Origin: Streptomyces lasiicapitis | GTDB lineage: Bacteria; Actinomycetota; Actinomycetes; Streptomycetales; Streptomycetaceae | Length of the DNA stretch: 34,937 nucleotides | Reading direction: 5' to 3' | NCBI RefSeq assembly: GCF_014646335.1 | Contig: NZ_BMNG01000032.1 | Coordinates: forward strand, 1 to 34,937 | Shown here: piece after piece, positions 31,992-34,937 of the stretch | How positions within the stretch are numbered: position 1 is the stretch's first letter | How the letters are laid out: each line of letters opens with the position of its first letter | The notes under the pieces: generated by a model | Database searches by the model: none | Told to the model about the DNA's origin: nothing | The model's input: the letters and a program-made list of their open reading frames with translations, nothing else | Translations under genes and position numbers: made by a program

Positions 31992-32063
31992 TGGAGCGCC
32001 CGGCAGGCCTTGCACCTACATTTCCCATCGGATGATGGGCGTCTTTCCTTGGACCACAGACGC
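31992..32063 (-). tRNA. tRNA-Gly-like gene (putative TCC anticodon), non-canonical
   Basis: A 72-nt cloverleaf can be drawn on the minus strand. The acceptor stem GCGTCTG/CGGGCGC has all 7 pairs (two G-U), then T73 and an encoded CCA. The D arm GTCC/AGAC has a loop AAGGAA containing the GG pair. The anticodon stem is CCCAT/ATGGG and the T stem GTAGG/CCTGC. Oddities: the anticodon loop CATCCG has 6 rather than 7 bases and no T33, and the T loop is TGCAAGG instead of TTCRANY. If TCC is the anticodon, the known bacterial glycine identity bases (G1-C72, C2-G71, G3-C70, T73, C35, C36) are all present. It could be a non-decoding tRNA or a decayed one. A terminator follows directly. Confidence 0.55.
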
Positions 32064-32098
32064 GCGACTCCCGTGCTGTGCACCGGAGTTACGTCATG

Positions 32099-32104
32099 AT
32101 CATA
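32099..32104 (-). promoter_or_regulatory. Putative -10 box for the tRNA-like gene
   Basis: TATGAT on the minus strand (5 of 6 to TATAAT), about 36 nt upstream of the acceptor-stem start and overlapping the stop codon of the HxlR gene. I see no good -35. Read-through from the HxlR gene is the alternative source of transcription. Confidence 0.35.
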
Positions 32105-32549
32105 CATGGATCTTGTGGACGGTGGTGTCGTCCGGACTCAGCCGCCGCCCGTCCTCGGACACCACTTCCAGTGCGCGCAGGCGATGGCCCTCGCGGCGGT
32201 CGACCAGCTCCGAGTGCGGTTCGCCGGGGGCGAAGAAGTTCTGCTCGCCCCACTGGCGCAGGGCCACGATGACGGGGAAGAGCGCCTTGCCCTTCGGGGT
32301 CAGTACGTACTCGCGGTAGGCGCTGCCGTCCGAGGCGGGGACGGATTCGAGGACGCCGCCGGCGACGAGGGTGCGCAGGCGCGCGGTGAGGATGTTCTTC
32401 GCGACGCCGAGGCTGCGCTGGAACTCGCCGAAGCGCCTGCTTCCGTCGAAGGCGTCCCGGACGATCAGCAGGGACCACCAGTCGCCGATCGCGTCCACCG
32501 AGCGGGCGACGGGGCATTCGCTGTCGTCGAAGCGGGTCCTGGTCACCAT
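32100..32549 (-). CDS. HxlR-family transcriptional regulator
   Basis: A 149-residue winged-helix protein of the HxlR type. SECPVARSVDAIGDWWSLLIVRDAFDGSRRFGEFQRSLGVAKNILTARLRTLVAGGVLE gives the hallmark Cys near the N-terminus, then the HTH and wing. YVLTPKGKALFPVIVALRQWGEQ is the conserved C-terminal helix for dimerisation. These regulators often respond to reactive electrophiles or redox through the Cys, and repress or activate a divergent gene. Here the divergent gene is an MFS transporter, and two matching 17-bp dyads lie between them. ATG 32549 with GAGGGA 5 nt upstream is well supported. The tRNA-like gene follows on the same strand. Confidence 0.93.
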   Translation of the reverse strand: MVTRTRFDDSECPVARSVDAIGDWWSLLIVRDAFDGSRRFGEFQRSLGVAKNILTARLRTLVAGGVLESVPASDGSAYREYVLTPKGKALFPVIVALRQWGEQNFFAPGEPHSELVDRREGHRLRALEVVSEDGRRLSPDDTTVHKIHV

Positions 32550-32600
32550 GGCGTCCCTCGTGTCCCTCGTCTGACTCTCGTGCGCACCCGACTCCAGGGT

Positions 32601-32617
32601 GGTTGCAACATGCTACC
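32601..32617. promoter_or_regulatory. HxlR operator, copy 1 (imperfect)
   Basis: GGTTGCAACATGCTACC: 7-nt arms around ACA with one mismatch. It shares the GGTTGCA half site with copy 2 and is centred 45 bp from it. It is nearer the HxlR start (about 55 nt), suggesting autoregulation. Confidence 0.65.
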
Positions 32618-32645
32618 AAACGGGGTTAGCGTCGCCAGCAGTGAT

Positions 32646-32662
32646 GGTTGCAAGATGCAACC
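32646..32662. promoter_or_regulatory. HxlR operator, copy 2 (perfect)
   Basis: GGTTGCA-AGA-TGCAACC, a perfect 7-bp dyad with a 3-bp centre, ending 21 nt before the MFS ATG. It probably overlaps the MFS promoter start region. Two equal sites in a divergent HxlR/transporter gap are the usual arrangement for the family. Confidence 0.7.
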
Positions 32663-32683
32663 TGAAGTGTGAGAGGGGTGCCC

Positions 32684-33892
32684 ATGTCCGTGCCTGTGTC
32701 CGGCGACTGCGAGGTCGCGGAAGGTCCGGCCTACGTCCTGTCCCGCGGCGTCGTCGCGCTGTTCGCCGTCGCCTGCGGCGCCGCCGTGGCCAACGTCTAC
32801 TTCTCCCAGCCGCTCCTGGTGACCATCGGCCACGACCTCGCCATGAGCCCGGCACTCGTCGGCAGCGTCGTCACCCTCACCCACGTCGGCTACGGGCTCG
32901 GCCTCTTCCTCCTCGTGCCGCTCGGCGACGTGGCCGACCGCAGGCGGCTCATCGTGGGCCAACTGCTGCTCATGGTCGTGGCCCTCGCCGTCGTGGCCGT
33001 CGCCCACAAAGCGGCGATCCTGCTCGTGGGCATGGCCGCGACCGGGCTCCTCGCCGTCGTCACACAGACGTTGGTCGCCTTCGCGGCGTCACTGGCACCG
33101 GCCGCCGGGCGCGGACGGGTCGTCGGTACGGTCACCAGCGGCGTCGTCATCGGGATCCTGCTCGCCCGCACCGCGTCCGGCCTCATCGCCGACCTCGCGG
33201 GCTGGCGCGCCGTCTACCTCGCGTCGGCGGCGCTCACCGCCCTGCTCGCCCTGGTCCTGCACCGAGTGCTGCCGCGCCCCGGCGACGTACCGCCGACCAC
33301 GACGAACCTGCGCTACGGCCGGCTCCTGCGCTCCACCCTCACCCTCTTCGCACGCGAACCACTGCTGCGGCTCCGGGCCCTGTTCGGCCTGCTCGTCTTC
33401 GCCGCCTTCAGCACCCTGTGGAGCAGCATCGCCCTGCCGCTCAGCGAAGCCCCGTACGACATGTCCCACAGCGCGATCGGCGCCCTTGGCCTCGTCGGCG
33501 TCGTCGGCGCGCTGGCCGCCACCGTCGCGGGCCGCCTCAACGACCGCGGGCTCTCCCGGCGCACCACCGGCATCGCCTTCGCCCTGCTCGCCGCCTCCTG
33601 GCTGCCCCTGGCCCTCACCCGCAGCTCGCTCTGGGCCCTGGTCGCCGGAGTGATCCTCCTCGACCTCGCCGTGCAGGCGGTCCACGTCACCAACCAGACC
33701 CTGATCTACGCCCTCCACCCGGACGCGGGCAGCCGCCTGATCGGCGGATACATGGTCTTCTACTCCATAGGAAGCGCCACCGGCGCCATCGCCGCGACCT
33801 CCCTCTACACGGCGGCCGGCTGGGGCGCCGTCTGCGCACTGGGCGCCGCGTTCAGCGGCCTCGGGCTCGCGCTGTGGGCGGTCACCGGTTAG
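32684..33892 (+). CDS. MFS transporter, DHA1-type drug efflux-like
   Basis: A 402-residue 12-helix MFS permease. The first helices read VANVYFSQPLLVTIGHDLAMSP, followed by GYGLGLFLLVPLGDVADRRRLIV with the MFS motif A (GDxxDRR). VVTQTLVAFAASLAPAAGRGRVVGTV is the motif C-like region. The profile fits DHA1 exporters of small hydrophobic compounds. ATG 32684 has GAGGGG about 6 nt upstream. The in-frame GTG 32669 lies in the operator-to-gene leader. It is divergent from the HxlR regulator and likely induced when that regulator senses the exported compound. Confidence 0.9.
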   Translation: MSVPVSGDCEVAEGPAYVLSRGVVALFAVACGAAVANVYFSQPLLVTIGHDLAMSPALVGSVVTLTHVGYGLGLFLLVPLGDVADRRRLIVGQLLLMVVALAVVAVAHKAAILLVGMAATGLLAVVTQTLVAFAASLAPAAGRGRVVGTVTSGVVIGILLARTASGLIADLAGWRAVYLASAALTALLALVLHRVLPRPGDVPPTTTNLRYGRLLRSTLTLFAREPLLRLRALFGLLVFAAFSTLWSSIALPLSEAPYDMSHSAIGALGLVGVVGALAATVAGRLNDRGLSRRTTGIAFALLAASWLPLALTRSSLWALVAGVILLDLAVQAVHVTNQTLIYALHPDAGSRLIGGYMVFYSIGSATGAIAATSLYTAAGWGAVCALGAAFSGLGLALWAVTG

Positions 33893-33924
33893 CGGTCTAG
33901 CGGTCGGCGATTGTCGGTACGGCG

Positions 33925-34937
33925 CTACGCGATGTGCTCGGCGTCCTCGTCCAGCGAGCGCTGGTAGCGGTCGCGGAAGTCGCGGAGGTAGGGGCGCAGG
34001 GTGCTCTCGGTGAGGGGGCCGCCGGACTGGCCGGTCACGCCGTACAGGTCCATCAAGTAGAGGCTGAACTGGCGGGCGTTGGGGTAGTCGCCCCGCTCGC
34101 TCACGTACCTGCGGAAGGCGTTGAAGTACGCTTCCTCGCGGGTCATGTCGTCCGGCAGGCCGGAGGCCTCCGCCGCCGCCGGTTCGGGCAGGGGCTCCGG
34201 GTCCTGGGCCTGCTCGGGCGCGGGGGCCGGTGCCTGCTCCTCGCGGGGGCCCGGGATCAGGTGGGCGTTCGCGAGGGGGCGGGTGCGGCCGGGGCCCGAC
34301 GGGACACGGAAACCCGAGCCGTCGTCGGCGAGTTCGGTGGCTTCGTGGCCCTGCTCGGGGTACGGCCGACCTTCGGCGTACTGCTGGGCCTGTGCGTATT
34401 CCTGGGCCTGTGCGTAGCGCTGCTGGTCCTGGGCGAAACGCTGCTGGTCGTAGGCCTGCTGGTCCGCGTACTGCTGCTGCTCGTACGCCAGTTGCTCGCT
34501 GTAGCCCTGCGCGTCGTACCCCTGCTGCTGGACCTGCTCGTGCGCCTGCTCCTCGTACCACTCGTCGTACGGGGCCTCCGGGTCGTACGACACCTGGCCC
34601 TCCGCGTACTGCTGCGGCGGCTGCGGAGCCGCGAACCACGGGCTCCCGTGGGCGCCGGGCTGCTCCTCCTCGGGCTGCGGGTGCTCGCCGGGGTGGTCCT
34701 CGGCGGCGGGCTCCGGGGGCGGGGCGGGGGAGGGGTCCTTGGTCAGCGCGGGCGGGGCCGCGACGACCTCGGCCTTCGTCAGCTCGGGCTGGGGGGCGGC
34801 CGTGGGCGTGGGTGCCGGGGCCGGGGGCAGGAGCGCGGGCTCGATGCCCGCCGCCGCCAGGCCCGCGGGGGCTGTCTCCGCGAGGGGGACGCCGTAGCGC
34901 GCCAGGCGCAGCGGCATCAGCGACTCCACCGGGGCCT
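33925..34937 (-). CDS. Gln/Tyr-rich protein with conserved C-terminal domain (5' end outside window)
   Basis: At least 334 residues; the frame stays open to the right edge, so the gene almost certainly begins outside. The visible GTG at 34929 and ATG near 34917 lack convincing ribosome-binding sites. Sequence order: a Pro/Ala-rich stretch, then a low-complexity Gln/Tyr/Ala segment (YEQQQYADQQAYDQQRFAQD..., about 34370-34570), another Pro/Glu-rich linker, then a conserved C-terminal helix bundle (DDMTREEAYFNAFRRYVSERGDYPNARQF...LTESTLRPYLRDFRDRYQ, about 75 residues) that resembles the tail of Streptomyces DUF2637/SpdB-like proteins. Membrane helices, if any, are outside the window. Function unknown. 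Confidence 0.7.
   Translation of the reverse strand, partial: APVESLMPLRLARYGVPLAETAPAGLAAAGIEPALLPPAPAPTPTAAPQPELTKAEVVAAPPALTKDPSPAPPPEPAAEDHPGEHPQPEEEQPGAHGSPWFAAPQPPQQYAEGQVSYDPEAPYDEWYEEQAHEQVQQQGYDAQGYSEQLAYEQQQYADQQAYDQQRFAQDQQRYAQAQEYAQAQQYAEGRPYPEQGHEATELADDGSGFRVPSGPGRTRPLANAHLIPGPREEQAPAPAPEQAQDPEPLPEPAAAEASGLPDDMTREEAYFNAFRRYVSERGDYPNARQFSLYLMDLYGVTGQSGGPLTESTLRPYLRDFRDRYQRSLDEDAEHIA

Noticed and set aside
31950..32063. tRNA-linked phage attachment site
   Set aside because: I saw no integrase and no second copy of the tRNA 3' end in the window, so integration is not supported.
30130..32319. 729-codon open frame on the plus strand
   Set aside because: Antisense to the sigma-like gene and also crosses the tRNA-like gene and terminator; low-complexity product. 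The minus-strand genes have recognisable domains and ribosome-binding sites.

Overview
The window is high-GC actinobacterial chromosome and almost certainly Streptomyces. Coding regions have GC-rich third positions, GTG and TTG starts are common, and the gene order is the conserved Streptomyces block that combines a developmental sigma factor (bldN) and its anti-sigma (rsbN), the redox sensor rex, and haem biosynthesis (hemA-hemC-hemD-hemB). It looks like core chromosome. I see no insertion sequence, prophage, CRISPR array or biosynthetic cluster.

Layout. 1-4.2 kb: a terminator, a HAD phosphatase, an MFS permease overlapping an AcuC-type deacetylase, and an actinobacterial phosphatase-like protein. 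4.2-7.3 kb: a small excisionase-fold regulator (bdtA-like), the tiny ribosomal protein bS22, an epimerase-like protein and a lysophospholipid-type acyltransferase. 7.5-9.9 kb, minus strand: bldN, then rsbN with a readable sigma-BldN-type promoter. 10.3-12.8 kb: a HAD-IB phosphatase, a glutaredoxin-like protein, and rex behind a near-perfect Rex operator. 12.8-18.2 kb: hemA, hemC and the SUMT/HemD fusion, overlapped by 4 nt at each junction with each other and with rex, then hemB. Rex therefore heads the haem transcript, tying tetrapyrrole synthesis to the NADH/NAD+ ratio.

18.3-24.7 kb: a quinone oxidoreductase behind a MerR/SoxR-like promoter, an imine-reductase-like enzyme, two secreted DUF4232 proteins, a membrane-tethered XRE-type regulator and a PLP aminotransferase. 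24.7-28.5 kb: argS and a class I lysS, divergent. 28.6-34.9 kb is more variable: small membrane and surface proteins, a SAM methyltransferase, a sigma-factor-like protein with two membrane helices, a tRNA-like gene with its own terminator, a divergent HxlR regulator/MFS pair with two matching operators, and the C-terminal part of a Gln/Tyr-rich protein cut by the window end.

The most unusual signals are: the tRNA-like gene at 31992-32063 (complete acceptor stem and glycine identity bases, but non-canonical anticodon and T loops); the membrane-tethered sigma factor; the membrane-tethered XRE regulator; the degenerate methyltransferase half of the SUMT/HemD fusion; the mixed-type HemB metal site; and the Cys-bearing insertion in HemA. 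No database search was possible. Family names rest on recognised motifs.
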